Of a DNA stretch of 64,000 nt, positions 45,681 through 57,241 are shown piece by piece. The DNA comes from Elmis aenea (Eukaryota > Arthropoda > Insecta > Coleoptera > Elmidae). Positions within the stretch are counted from its first letter, which is position 1. Every line of letters starts with the position of its first letter. Both the position numbers and the translations under genes were made by a program. Location of the stretch: contig OX393579.1 in NCBI GenBank assembly GCA_947652605.1, forward strand, positions 47,746,970 through 47,810,969, given 5' to 3'. The notes under the pieces were generated by a model. The model ran no database searches. It had not been told where the DNA came from and was given only the letters and a program-made list of their open reading frames with translations.

Positions 45681-46790
45681 CTACTCATAACGTTCTATTA
45701 AGTCTGCTGTTCGCCAGCGCTTTAGTCTTCGCTTGTCTGTCACTTCATTGATCAGGTTCGCGGCCAGGTGGTTGGGATGCTGACTAAGCCTGTCCATGTA
45801 TCTTTTACAGTACTTTTTGATTTCTTCTTTTACTGGCACTATTTGTAAGTCCTGTCTTATTATTTCGTTCGTAACAAACCATGGGGCGTCCACTAGCATT
45901 CGCAACACTTTGGCCTGAAACCTTTCTAGGATATCGATGTTAGAGTTAGCGGCTGTACCCCACAACTGCAGGCCGTATGTCCAGACCGGTTTAAGCACGC
46001 ACTTGTAGATGAGCAATTTATTTTCTAATGAAAGTTTTGAATTTCTTCCTAGTAACCAGTACGTTTTGCTTAGTTTTATTCCTAGCTACTTCCTTTTCTG
46101 CCATATATGTGTCCTCCAGTTCATGCGTCGGTCGAGGTGCATTCCCAGGTACTTAACTGATTCTGCCTGTGGTAGTTCCTTACCATTCATATTGACTGGT
46201 TGGCAGCTGTCTCTTTTTAGGGTGAATGTAATTTGTACGGACTTTTGTTCATTCAGTTTGATTCTCCATCGTCTACACCAATGTTGAATTTTATTTAGAT
46301 GTTGCTGTAGGTGCTTCGTTACTATTTTTGCATCTTTATCTGACGCCATTACGGCCGTATCGTCTGCAAAGGTTGCAGTTTTAGTATTTGGCGACAAAGG
46401 CAAGTCCGCGGTGTACAGTTGGTACAAGGTTGGCCCCAAGATGCTGCCTTGCGGGACTCCACTATAGATCGGGTGCAGGTCAGTGTAAATATCTTGTTGT
46501 CTTACCTGGAAGTGTCTCTCGCTAATGTAAGATTTTAGTACTTCGTAGATGTTATAAGGCATCTGTTTTTTGATTTTATAAAGAAGGCCAGTGTGCCAGA
46601 CCTTATCAAAAGCTTGTGATACGTCCAGGAAGACTGCACAGCTATATTTTTTTTTCGTCGAAGTCATTATTTATTTGTCGCACCAACCTGTGGACTTGTT
46701 CTATAGTGGAGTGCCTCTCCCTAAAGCCGAATTGGTGCATTGGAATCAATTGGTTTTTCTCACATCCACCAATAGCCAACAAAATTTAGA
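45681..46790 (-). pseudogene. jockey-like reverse transcriptase, long fragment
   Basis: Seen, N to C: NQLIPMHQFGFRERHSTIEQ, a coiled stretch, CAVFLDVSQAFDKVWH (first catalytic Asp), SGVPQGSILGPTLYQLYTAD, TATFADDTAVMAS (YADD-type active site), WRIKLNEQKSVQITF, ESVKYLGMHLDRRMNW, LKPVWTYGLQLWG and a final ERYE stop at 45681. Known: this is the jockey-clade RT order; the enzyme copies element RNA at a nicked target. Breaks: an extra A in the A-run at 46647-46655 shifts the frame before YSCAVFLD; a TAG at 46086-46088 interrupts RKxLGIKLS. The endonuclease and N-terminal RT are missing upstream of about 46790. The least damaged LINE here; related to 49-478. Confidence 0.9.
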
Positions 46791-46794
46791 ACAT

Positions 46795-48258
46795 AATAGT
46801 GTAGGTACTTTTTGGTTCCTCTTTTAGGGATCGTCTAAAAGTCACTCGGCTGGTGACACAACGCATTGTTTTTTAGGTGGAAAAAAGTGACTCTGGCTGG
46901 CAAAAACTTAACCTTTATTACAAATAAAAACTAGCAATGTAGGTAGGAAGGTGGATGTAAATGAACTTTGCACAAGCGCTTAGGGCGACATATAACAAAA
47001 ATTAAAGAAACTATAGGCACTGTTACAACCTACCCGTATTACTTTCATCCCCGGTCGTTCCCTACCATAACACTAATAAAGCAAACAAGTCTATATACAA
47101 CTTTATTTATTCAGAACGGAATATCCAATGGATTCAAGTTAATATTTTTGTAGTAGGTTAACACAATATTATTGTCTAGAATCGATGGCACAAAATTTTG
47201 TTGCAAAATATATTAGGAAATATCATTTTAAGAGATTTTAAGTTTAGGGCGAAATATAAGTAATGAAACTTTTTCACATTTTTTAATTGAAAGAAAATCA
47301 AGCCAAATATTTCCGGTTTCCCTAAACATGTATTATTAATTTTTATACTTACCCATCATTACTATGGTATGCAACTAATAATAATTTTGCAAGAAAACAT
47401 TTATAAATCGTCGAAATATATAACGCTCTGCTGGCTTTAAAGTTGTTAATTATGATTTATTGGTACAAATCAGACTTTATTTATAGATATTTAAGAGACA
47501 TGAGGCACTATTAATAGCACATTTTTTAGTAACATCTCCGGATGCATTCGGGCTCATCAATTTGTAAATATTTATATAGTAAAACTTTTTATTGCTCTAT
47601 TTCTAAACCGGATTGTTTGCTTTGTGATTCATCAATTGTTATATGTTTGGATAAGAAATATTTGATGACGATATCTAATACATTCTAAACTCGATTAAAA
47701 AAAATTGCTACTGAAATAGATTTTATATATTGATTTCATAGACAATGGTTCATTAAACAAAGGAGGAGGGCAATAAATGTACCATAAATTAATCCTTTAA
47801 TAATTTAGGGATATGTGCAACTACTTTTAGTTATTACATTATTGTTTAAGCTCAATCGGCTCAGTTTTAATTTATAATACCTAAGTGAGCTCTGGGTTTC
47901 AATTTAAATTATAAAATTTACCAGAATGAAAATCACACAAACACGTCTTTAAACCAAAACATCTATTTCTGTGTTATAAATATGATTTCATATTTAGTTT
48001 TCTAAAAATATTACGCACAGATCTTTAAACGCCCGACAAAATTAAAACACTGACATAGATGATTCACAATTTCCTAATTATAAAAGTTGGTCTTCCAACG
48101 TAAACACATTTGTTTTATATTAAGCAAGTCATATGAGTTAACTTTGACACGGGCTTTTATTTTATCACACATAAAAATTAACAATAAAGTTTGGTGCAGC
48201 TATATTTCTTTCACCAGGACTATAAGTTACTAATTAAGAAACTATTAAATTGTTTGCT
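46795..48258. other. unassigned AT-rich DNA
   Basis: Nothing recognised between the 5'-truncated LINE and the SINE target duplication. Confidence 0.4.
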
Positions 48259-48270
48259 TTGCAAGAACGT

Positions 48271-48535
48271 CAAGGTCACGTGTTTTTTCCGCTCGCGTGG
48301 AGACAGCTATAGGGGGGTTGACCCCCTCTTCAGTCGTAAGAGGTACGATAATGGGTAGGGATGTGGATAGTCAAGGATGGGCAAGGATAGGTGGAAGTAC
48401 TGCCACAGCATTTGCCTTAACCATAGAGGAAACCACCTGAAACCTCTACAATGACAGTCGGCCCTGGGAATCGAACTCAGGACCTCCCGATTACAAGTTA
48501 GGTTGTTTTACCAACCAGCCACCAAGCTCGGTACC
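48271..48535 (-). repeat. tRNA-derived SINE, full copy with target duplication
   Basis: On the minus strand it begins GGTACCGAGCTTGGTGGCTGG (A-box region TGGCTGGTTGGT), then CGGGAGGTCCTGAG, B box GAGTTCGATTCCC, a body with TCATTGTAGAGGTTTCAGG, and a tail ending CACGTGACCTT. A 9-bp duplication CAAGAACGT lies at 48262-48270 and 48536-48544. 265 bp long. Split pol III promoter and target duplication fit a SINE mobilised by a LINE. Noncoding; the tail is not poly-A. Confidence 0.85.
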
Positions 48536-48548
48536 CAAGAACGTTAAT

Positions 48549-49140
48549 TAGTGCCGGATTAAGGTTGTTATGGGCCCTAGGCCGAAAGGGTGAAACGAGC
48601 CCTTAAAACAGGCTAATCGTAAGAATTCCGGCGAAAATTAAAAAGACTGAATTTTGGCGTTTCTAGTATAGTTATAATCCTGCGATGAGCCATCTGATGT
48701 AAATTGTAAGCATTATTTTATCTAGCATCTCTTCGTAGTTACTTTTTATAAAAGACAATATTTACTGTTAATTTGGTATGGTAATATGACATGACTCTTT
48801 GTACAGGGTGGGCAAATTTCGATGTTTTCATAGGGAATCTCGGTAACTATAAGAAGTATCAAAAAACGGACCGCGCATCCTCGATCTCTTTTTCGAGAAA
48901 AAGTTAATGGTGAAAACTAAAGTCGGTTATCGTCTTTTGTTTTTGAGTTATCGCCGATAACTCGATTTTTCGACTCACTTCCGAAATATTTGCAATATTT
49001 GGTCGCAAACTACTAACATAAACATAAAGTTTCAGGATAAAAAATTAATTTAGAGGGAAAAAAGCACCAGGGTCCCCTGTGGGGCCTCCGAAATAGCGGG
49101 ATCCTAAGGCCCGTGCCTACTCAGCCTATACGGAAGTCTG
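48549..49140. mobile_element. hAT-like element interrupted by a foldback fragment
   Basis: Left end TAGTGCCGGATTAAGG, right end (complement) CAGACTTCCGTATAGG, exact octamer ACGTTAAT at 48541-48548 and 49141-49148. Subterminal GGGCCCTAGGCC (left) and GGGGCCTCCG...AAGGCCCGTG (right). A CAGGGTGGGC foldback fragment sits at 48804-48975. Its left terminus recurs at 17.66-17.70 kb next to a SINE. Confidence 0.75.
48804..48975 (+). repeat. single arm of the CAGGGTGGGCAAATTTCG foldback
   Basis: Matches the left arm of 49215-50444 from its first base to the phrase ACTCGATTTTTCGACT, then stops abruptly. No opposite arm, so truncated. Confidence 0.8.
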
Positions 49141-49214
49141 ACGTTAATTGACTTTTAAAGTATGTGCGAAGGAATAGACAAAGATTATTAATTTTCAACT
49201 TCTATCACTGTGTA

Positions 49215-50444
49215 CAGGGTGAGCAAATTTCGATGTTTTAATAGGGAATCTCTGTAACTATAAGAGGTATCAAAAAACGGACCGCGCATCATCGATCTCT
49301 TTTTTTGAGAAAAAGTTAATGGTGAAAACTAAAATTGGTTATCGTCTTTTGTTTTCCATTTATCGCCGATAACTCGATTTTTCGACTTTTTGTTTTATGA
49401 CTATATCTCGCTTGGTTATGAAAATAAACAAAAATAATTTTGACGTTCTACAGGCACTTTTTTGTTACAAATGCAGTGGCGTAGACAATTTTTCAAAAAA
49501 AAAATTGAAATTTGAGTTGTGATAAAGTTGTATTTTTTTAAATGGAACCCATAGTTGGCTATGACTTATTTAAATTCCTTATTTTTTTGTCATTCTAAAT
49601 ATATGAGAGTTGATTTATTTATTTTTAATAATACGCAAGTTACGGAGGTTTTTTAGTTTTTTTTTTGTTTTTTTTTTAACAAAATTATAGTAGGCTGTGA
49701 AAACAAAAACAAAACAAGGTGTAAAACCTTTTAAAACTCATTTGGTACAAGTTACGAAGGTTTTGTAATTTGTTGTTGTGATAATCATTATAAATATATA
49801 AAAATAAGGAAACAACGATAAAGTTGGAATCTGCAGTAATGTAGTTTATTGTAGTTTATCTTATGTTTATATTTGTAATGTTTATCACAACAACAAATTA
49901 CAAAACCTTCGTAATTTGTACCAAATGAGTTTTAAAAGGTTTTACACCTTGTTTTGTTTTTGTTTTTACAGCCTACTATAATTTTGTTTTAAAAAACAAC
50001 TAAAAAACCTCCGTAACTTGCGTGTTATTGAAAATAAATACATTAACCCATATATATTTAGAATGACAAAAAAATAAGGAATTTAAATAAGTCATAGCCA
50101 ACTATGGGTTCTATTTAAAAAAATACAACTTTATGTCACAACATGAATTTCGTTTTTTTTTTTTGCAAAATTGACTACGCCACTGCATTCTTATCAAAAA
50201 AGTGCCTGTAGAACGTCAAAATTATTTTTGTTTATTTTCGTAACCAAGCGAGATATAGTCATAAAACGAAACGTCGAAAAATCGAGTTATCGGCGATAAC
50301 TCGAAAACAAAAGACGATAACCAATTTTAGTGTTCACCATTAATTTTTTCTCGAAAAAAGAGATCGAGGATGCGCGGTCCGTTTTTCGATACCTCTTATA
50401 GTTACCGAGATTCCCTATGAAAACATCGAAATTTGCCCACCCTG
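49215..50444. mobile_element. 1.23-kb foldback, CAGGGTGRGCAAATTTCG ends
   Basis: TA at 49213-49214 and 50445-50446. Arms of about 550-600 bp pair closely, through AAAAACGGACCGCGC, TATCGCCGATAACTCG, TATCTCGCTTGGTTA, CATAGTTGGCTATGAC and GCAAGTTACGGAGGTTTTT. The loop lies near 49800-49860. The palindrome at 21143-21449 and fragment at 48804-48975 are shortened relatives. Noncoding. Confidence 0.9.
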
Positions 50445-50446
50445 TA

Positions 50447-51425
50447 CAGTACATGTTTGCATCTAAAAAAGAATTGCTACAGACACAATAAATAAAAAAT
50501 TTGTTTACATATTCTATTTTCTCTTAGTTCCATTTTAAACTCCAGCTTCTCCACACCGCCTGCAGAACACTATCAACATTTACCCGCAACAACGTTCATA
50601 ATTTTTTATTGGTGTAATTCCTGTTCTATAAATAACTAACCTTATATTCGTGTTGCATTAACACGTCGGTACGTGTGAAAACGACGGAACAAAACGGCAG
50701 GAAACGTATTGTTACTAGCAAACCGTAAAGCCACTGAACGTTTTATTACATGTAAATTTTATTTTCATTTAAAGCTTTTTAACTTTAATAATTTGCGCCA
50801 GTTTCATAGAAATGTATAGCACGGAATGGTGCTAGTTGGAGGCGGGCCAAATAGATTAACTAGCTCGCTTTAATATGTTCACAACTTTAAAATTAAGGTA
50901 ATTGTCAACATTAATATTACAATTAATTAAAGTCAGAGCCGTATTATGATTTAAGAATTACGTGTAGCTAATAAAATTTAAAGGAGTTCTAGTTCATCAT
51001 CACCATCCTGAATGTTTTAAGAATAGAGTCTATTACGTCGTTTATTGTGAGTTGCATCTTTTAGATTTAGTTGGTCGTCATATATTTCTCTAACCTCTAC
51101 GCTTAGGTTTAAAGTTTTTTTTTTGCCATTTTTAAATTGTCAATATTGTAGAAATGTTTTCGTGATGTCTTATATTCTTTAATTTCCTCGTTATTGCTTC
51201 GCATATCCAGTTCTTTCCTAATTTCTATTAGGTAATGTTCATGAAGAGTACAAAAAAAAACGCGACCGTTAATTATTATTGGCATTTGACGTCAATTCTA
51301 AGGCTTGCTACTTACAAGTTGCAAATTTCTCTTATCTTTATCAAAAATCGTTAATAAACCGGAAATTATTGCAGGTAGCTTCAGGGATTGCTATTACAGA
51401 ATAATGCAAAATTTAATTGGAATAT
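50447..51425. other. mostly unassigned DNA
   Basis: Minus-strand codons near 51060-51230 give a charged stretch (IEIRKELDMRSNNEEIKEYK) that might be LINE linker sequence, but no diagnostic motif supports it. Otherwise nothing recognised. Confidence 0.35.
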
Positions 51426-51697
51426 GTAAGAAATAAATTAGGCATTGTATTTGAAAAAATAAACGAGTTTTAGTTGTCTGAAGTTGCAATAAAAAAAAAT
51501 TAAATTTTTGACACCCTGTGAGTTATGTGTCGATTGCAAAAATTGCAGTATGAACTCCAAGGTTTCTTTTATCCATAGTTTCAATTTGAGCGTTTTTGCT
51601 TTAGAAATGGCGGCAATAAATAAAATATTAAGCAGCACAATATTATTCTAGAATTCAAAAACAAAAATCTAAAAATCTACTGCACCTAGGTAAGTAC

Positions 51698-52506
51698 CAG
51701 GGTTTCTCATATTTGACCATTTTGCTTGTCCCAGGATTCCGGGAAAAAATCGGCCTTTGTCCCGGGATTTCCCGGGATCCCGGGATGTAATAAATTATGT
51801 CAATATTTTTAAATAAATAACCCAAAAAATTAAGGGAGCGGTTTATTACTTAAAATCAACTCCAAGTCATATATGTAATACACTTTGCTCCATGATTATT
51901 ACAAATAATTCAATAATATTGGTGAGAGAAACATACATTTGGGAATTATAACCTTTCTATTGCAATTTCATATTTATGAATACAATAATATAATTTTTAC
52001 AATGAATTTTTGTAATGTAATGTAAGAAATCAAAGGTGATCTGTGCTTCAGTCAATTAGTCTTTTTCTTAATTTATTAACAAAAAGTCCTGCTGCATAAA
52101 ATGCTCTCTCAGTCTCTATTGATGTAGGTGAAATTGTCTTGAGAGCATCTAGCAGCAAAGAAACATCGTTATTATCAATAAAATTTCATTTATAAGCTAT
52201 TTTGCTTTGAATTATCAGGGTACACAAAAATAAAACTGTAAAAGTATTTTGAAGATATTAACTTTGTAATGGAGACCGGGCTTCTTTGCGCCATACTAAA
52301 AGAGAAAAATTATTTTGGAGTTTTTCCATAATTTACTGTTAGTAAAGACATTTTAAGCGTAAAATTCTGATAAGTTATAATAGTATTACAAAGATCTTAG
52401 CACAAAATAAACGAAAACAACACTTTTTTAAAATCCCGGGAATTCCCGGGACAAAAAGCATTTCCCGGGAAATATAAAATAGCTTAAAATGAACCGGGAA
52501 ACCCTA
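51698..52506 (-). mobile_element. hAT element with residual transposase (809 bp)
   Basis: Ends CAGGGTTTCTCATATTTGAC and (complement) TAGGGTTTCCCGGTTC with exact octamer GTAAGTAC at 51690-51697 and 52507-52514. Subterminal CCCGGGATTTCCCGGGATCC and GGGAATTCCCGGGAC motifs. Inside lies a piece of hAT transposase (52048-52167), so it is an internal-deletion derivative. Confidence 0.9.
52048..52167 (-). pseudogene. hAT transposase C-terminal dimerisation (hATC) fragment
   Basis: Seen: 39 codons on the minus strand, DVSLLLDALKTISPTSIETE then RAFYAAGLFVNKLRKRLID, followed by TGA at 52048-52050. Known: the block L-x-I-P-x-T-S-x-x-S-E-R-x-F-S-x-A-G-x-x-x-x-x-x-R-x-x-L is the hATC dimerisation segment at the C-terminus of hAT transposases. 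Here SER is TER and FS is FY. No zinc-finger or RNase H-like catalytic part remains. A second frame continues (EAQITFDFL), resembling the usual tail. Confirms the hAT assignment of the host element and shows which region survived deletion. Confidence 0.8.
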
Positions 52507-52967
52507 GTAAGTACTTAACTGAATGCTATTAAAAGTTTGTCTAAAATAACGTGTTAAATCCAAAAATGCAATAAAAAAATAGACCATTGTGTCCGAAATG
52601 AGAAAGTAGACGGCAACTTCCGGTATTTCTGGATATTCCGCCATCTTGAACATATTCACATCAAACAGTTCATATGTCATTATGACCATAACCGAAGTAT
52701 CAGATCATTTTCCTTTTTTATTTTCCATATATTTCTAATGTACGGTTCCAATTAATCACACTGTATATTTCAATGAAAATTAATCACACGAGATACCTAT
52801 ATTTCGTTTTTAATTTTCCGAATTCTTCATTATCTGGACTAATTAAGGATTAAGTTCAATTGTTTTTGCTAAAATAATTAACACGTTTTTTTTTTAACAG
52901 AGCGTCGGTAATTTTTATAAAACAATAAGTACCAGAAGTTAGGAGGAATAAGTTCGTATAAAATATA

Positions 52968-53849
52968 CAGGGTGGTTCTTAAGTTTTGCAAACAAATCGG
53001 GAGGTGATTCCTTATTGAAAATTAAGGAAAGTCTTTCATATAATTTTTTTTCTTAGACGTCTCCTTTTGGAGTTACACCCCCCTAAAGGGGAGTGGTAAA
53101 ATTCGGTTTTTATTTTATTTATAAATTTGGATAAATGTAGGGGAATGATATTTGATTGATGTTTTATACTTATTAAAAGGTTTCCCATAGTAATATTTTT
53201 AAACATCTCCCACCTTCACAGGGAGTTGAAAAGTGCGAACCCTGTTGGTTTTTTATCAAAACTTTTTGTAGGTTGAAGTTTTGCAGTAATTTTTTTTTTT
53301 TTTTGAAAGTTTGATTTATTTAGAAACTTTTTTTATTCTTTTTCTCGTAAACCTACCCAATAGGAACATAAAAAACTATGGCAACCACCAAAATGAATCG
53401 TTTTATATGGATTATTTGATGGTTCATGTTTACTTACTTCATTTTTTACTCAAAAATGGTAGGTTTACGAGAAAAACTAGATAAAAAAGGTTTTTAAAGC
53501 AAGTTTACAAAAAACTACTTTTTTATTGCAAAATTTCAGCCCACCAAAAATTTCTGATTAAAAAAAACAACAGGGGTCGCACTTTTCAGCTCCCTGTGAA
53601 GGTGGGAGATGATTAAAAACATTACTATAGGAAACCTCTTTTAATAAGTATTAAGCATCTACCAAATATCATTTTCCTACATTTATCCAAATTTGGAAAA
53701 CAAAATAAAAACCTAATTTTACCTCTCCTCTTAGAGGGGTGTAATTTCGAAAATACGTCTAAGGAAAAACTCTTATATGAAAGACCCCCCTTAATTTTTT
53801 ATAAGGAATCACCTCCCAAATGTTTTTGCAATACTTAAGAAACACCCTG
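52968..53849. mobile_element. 882-bp foldback, CAGGGTGGTTCTTAAG ends
   Basis: Left CAGGGTGGTTCTTAAGTTTT and right (complement) CAGGGTGTTTCTTAAGTATT with TA outside. Arms of about 370 bp pair with moderate divergence: GGGAGGTGATTCCTTAT, AGACGTCTCCTTTT vs AGACGTATTTTC, CTCCCACCTTCACAGGGAG. The loop is near 53390-53430. Older than 49215-50444 judging by arm divergence. Noncoding. Confidence 0.88.
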
Positions 53850-53851
53850 TA

Positions 53852-55005
53852 TATCGAAGCGTACGTTAAAGAACAAAAAAAGATCAATCATACTTGTTGG
53901 AACAGAAATATGATCCAATTGATCAAATCAGTCTTACATCAAAAGAAGTCCCGCTGTGTTTGTGATTTTCAATATGCCTGCTCCAAATAAGCAATGAGAA
54001 ACACTTGAAAGTAAACTAAGTACAAAATTTTCCTAATTGATGGTCGCTTCGGCAACAAAAGTGCCAAACAAAAATAAAAAACACAGTAATTAAGCCAATC
54101 AGTGAAATCTGATTAAAGAAATATAGTTCTGGCAATGCCGTTCTGTGATTATTATTAAACAACTGCGTTGCCCGAGCACAGGCACAGCAAGCACCAACAA
54201 ATTACAGCGCTTTTAAAAACCTTTAGGAAAACTCATCGTGTTCTTGTCCCCAATTCATTGTTTTTTAAACTGTCGTACTTGTTTACGTGTATCAACAAAC
54301 ATAATACATCACACACCAAATTAGTGGGATAAATTAGATCTTCTTGTGACACAGTAGTGTAACACAATGTTGGGAGAAACGAAATTAGAAATAAAAACGT
54401 GCTACAAATTGGCTTCTAGCGCTCTAAACAGCGCTGAAGTTTCGTACCTATTATATTCGCTGCAACAGTCCTTAATAAAGCTAACTTAAAAAAACACAAT
54501 CAAAGAAATATAAACCAAACTTTGGCGGATATTGAAGCATGTATATTTAAAAAAATTATACTTCAAAGTTGATTTTTTACTCCTTTACATCTGGTAAATT
54601 AATTTCGTATAATAAACAAATGAAATAGATTAAAATGCCTAAATATCTAAACATTGTTACAACTTGTTTATACTTTTGACTATCAAATGATTCACATATC
54701 GACGATCTAGTTTTAAATGAGTTAAATTTAAAGAGGTACAGTACAACCTTGACTTACTAATAGCGCTGCCTTACTTACTATTAATAAAAATTGTTTGAAA
54801 CTTGCCTGTGCTGTAGTTAAATTAACTTCCGATGAAGAATTAATTTCGCACCGGATATGTGTTGCGATACTTCCAGAAAGATCTTAGAACTATTCTAGAA
54901 TTGTATTAAGACTTGGCGTTTGACTTGACAAGATTAATTTTGTCATAGGGTTTTATGACTGAAATCACAGAAGCATATAATTTTCACACAATTATTTAGT
55001 GATAT
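53852..55005. other. unassigned DNA
   Basis: AT-rich with no recognised features up to the start of the duplicated unit. Confidence 0.4.
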
Positions 55006-55148
55006 CGCCGAGACGAAAAATTTCTCGATCTCGTTTCGTCCCGAAAAGTCGAGACGAGACAAGCCGTTTTTCTCGTCTCGATGATTCGAGACGAGATTTC
55101 AAGATCTTGACGAGACGAGGAGACTCGAGAATATTTGTTATTTAAATA

Positions 55149-56021
55149 CAGGGTGTCCCACAAGATATGCCTTCCCTAATTTTTTTCATAAATCGAATGT
55201 TTATGACCTAAATAAATCGTTTTTACCGATGATAATTTTTTTCACGTGTCCCTCCATATACAGGGTGTCTCAAATATAGTGAACAGCATGGGGATCTCGT
55301 AACCGGTAAGAGATACAGAGTTGGTTACATGGGTCAAAATGATCTATGATTCAAGAGCAACTGTTCTATGAAAAAAAAAACTGAAAAAAAATCAATAGTT
55401 TTTGCGCTATTGATGAAAAACAAAACACATCAGGTTTTTAATTTCTGCTTATAACTTGCTTAATTGAAATCACACTCAAAATATTTTTCGACATTATCGG
55501 GGCACTTTTTTGCGTAGATTTGAAATTTGTCAACAAATTTTACCTACCTTCATTTGTTTTTGTTATTTTAACATTAACTTTCTTGTTTTAAATACGGCTG
55601 ATGTTAAAATAACAAAAAAAAATGAAGATAGATAAAATTGGTTGACAAGTTTCAAAGCTACACAAAAAAGTGCCCAAATATTGTCGAATAATATTTTGAG
55701 TGTGATATCAATTAAGCAAGTTATAAGCAGAAACTAAAAACCTGATTGGTTTTTCATCAATAGCGCAGAAACTATTGATTTTTTTTCAGTTTTTTTTTTT
55801 CATAGAACAGTTGCTCTTGAATCATAGATCATTTTGACCCATTTAATCAACTCTGTATCTCTTACCGGTTACGAGATCCCCATGCTGTTCACTATATTTG
55901 GGACACCCTGTATATGACGGGACACATGAAAAAAATTATTATCGATAAAAACGTTTTATTTAGGTCCTAAACATTCCATTTATGCAAAAATTAGCGAAGG
56001 CATACGTTGTAGGACATCCAG
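55149..56021. mobile_element. outer foldback in unit 1
   Basis: Left CAGGGTGTCCCACAAGATATG, right (complement) CTGGATGTCCTACAACGTATG, TA outside at 55147-55148 and 56022-56023. Arms of about 110 bp; another foldback (55261-55910) sits in its centre. Confidence 0.85.
55261..55910. mobile_element. inner foldback in unit 1
   Basis: CAGGGTGTCTCAAATATAG and (complement) CAGGGTGTCCCAAATATAG, TA on both sides; arms of nearly 300 bp (GGATCTCGTAACCGGTAAGAG, TCAAGAGCAACTGTTCTATG). The loop is near 55585. Inserted at the hinge of the outer foldback. Confidence 0.88.
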
Positions 56022-57241
56022 TATTTAACGTTGAGTTTTATTTTGTTTTAGATTAAATTATCATATTATTTCATTATTGTTTGTTGTCAATAATAATAAT
56101 AACTGCCGATCAACCTTGCCTTTAGGTATATTTTCTTAATTGTAATAATATTTGTAATGTATAAATTAATAATATTAATTCGCCACATTGCCCCTATAAA
56201 ACAATATATATATAATTATAACAATAATAATAATCACGATAGTCACCAAAATTCCGCGAGCGGCGTTCGATAGGTACTCGATATTTATTCGTGATTCCAT
56301 AGGATGAACCCCCTGACCGTGCCAGGGACGGAGCAGGAGGGGTTAATGTGAAAAAATTTGTAAGCGTCCTATACCTAGATCTCGCAAACGAGGAGAGATC
56401 GACAAAAACCGTTTGTGTCACGTGACAGTTTAGCCGACTGCGACAAAAAAGTTCCATTGGGCCACCCCTCCAAAACGTACAGGGACGGATTCGGTGGGGG
56501 GGTCCCAAAACCACATTTTTTGAGGGTTTTTCCCATCTGACGAAGAGCACGTGTTATTTTCGGAAACTTTTGTGACGGGTAAACTTGACCAACCATGGGA
56601 CCCTCCCGACTGCACGACCGGGTTTCGGTCGGCCGCCGTCTTCAGGTCCGGAATGCCGATTTTCGTCGAAATTTGGCGTTTTTTCAAAACGGTGTCGTTC
56701 GTCGACCCGTGCAGATATCGCGATGCGGTTTGTTTTGTTCGATAGTGTCGGTCGATACCTAACAAACGACGTCGGGAGCGCCGACGCCGGGCGACGTTTC
56801 GACCCCGAAAATCGACGTCGAACCCGAAAATTTCGACCCCTCGAAAAACATAAATGCGGCGCTAAAAATGAAATTTTGACGTTCCCACGCGATAGAGCGT
56901 AAAAAGTTAGGGCCGGTGTGTACATGTCAGCAGGACCGTATTTCGCCGTTTTAGGGGTCAAAATCGACGTCGAAAATCGGCCAATGGAAATTGCACAGCC
57001 GAAACGGAAGACCGCCCGGGTTCAAAACCTTCGGTATCGGGAAGGGCTAGGCCCAACTAAGAAATACCTTAATGGCGCCGACCAGATCCGACACCATCTT
57101 CCGAGACGAAAAATTTCTCGATCTCGTTTCGTCCCGAAAAGTCGAGACGAGACAAGCCGTTTTTCTCGTCTCGATGATTCGAGACGAGATTTCAAGATCT
57201 TGACGAGACGAGGAGACTCGAGAATATTTGTTATTTAAATA

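Larger units (their letters stand above)
51428..52763 (-). repeat. repeat family R, split by a hAT element
   Basis: Read on the minus strand, 52763 to 52515 and then 51689 to 51428 match 61195-61677 in order: CAGTGTGATTAATTGG start, TTATGGTCATAATGACATAT, CAAGATGGCG, AATAGACCATTG (complement), TATTGCCGCCATTT, ACAGGGTGTCAAAA. The 809-bp hAT at 51698-52506 interrupts it. Possibly a TA-flanked element of the CAGGGTG group; no coding content. Confidence 0.75.
55008..57100 (+). repeat. 2093-bp tandem unit, copy 1
   Basis: Starts CCGAGACGAAAAATTTCTCG and ends CCGACACCATCTT; copy 2 follows directly at 57101 with constant offset 2093. Order inside: a GAGACGAGA-rich segment (55008-55140), a nested foldback pair (55149-56021), AT-rich DNA to 56219, then a CpG-rich segment with many TCGA, GTCGAAA and TTTCG words. 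Open frames in the CpG-rich part exist on both strands at once, which composition explains better than coding. Confidence 0.92.

Noticed and set aside
51060..51230. LINE coding remnant on the minus strand
   Set aside because: A charged helical stretch only; no RT, endonuclease or RNase H motif to support it.
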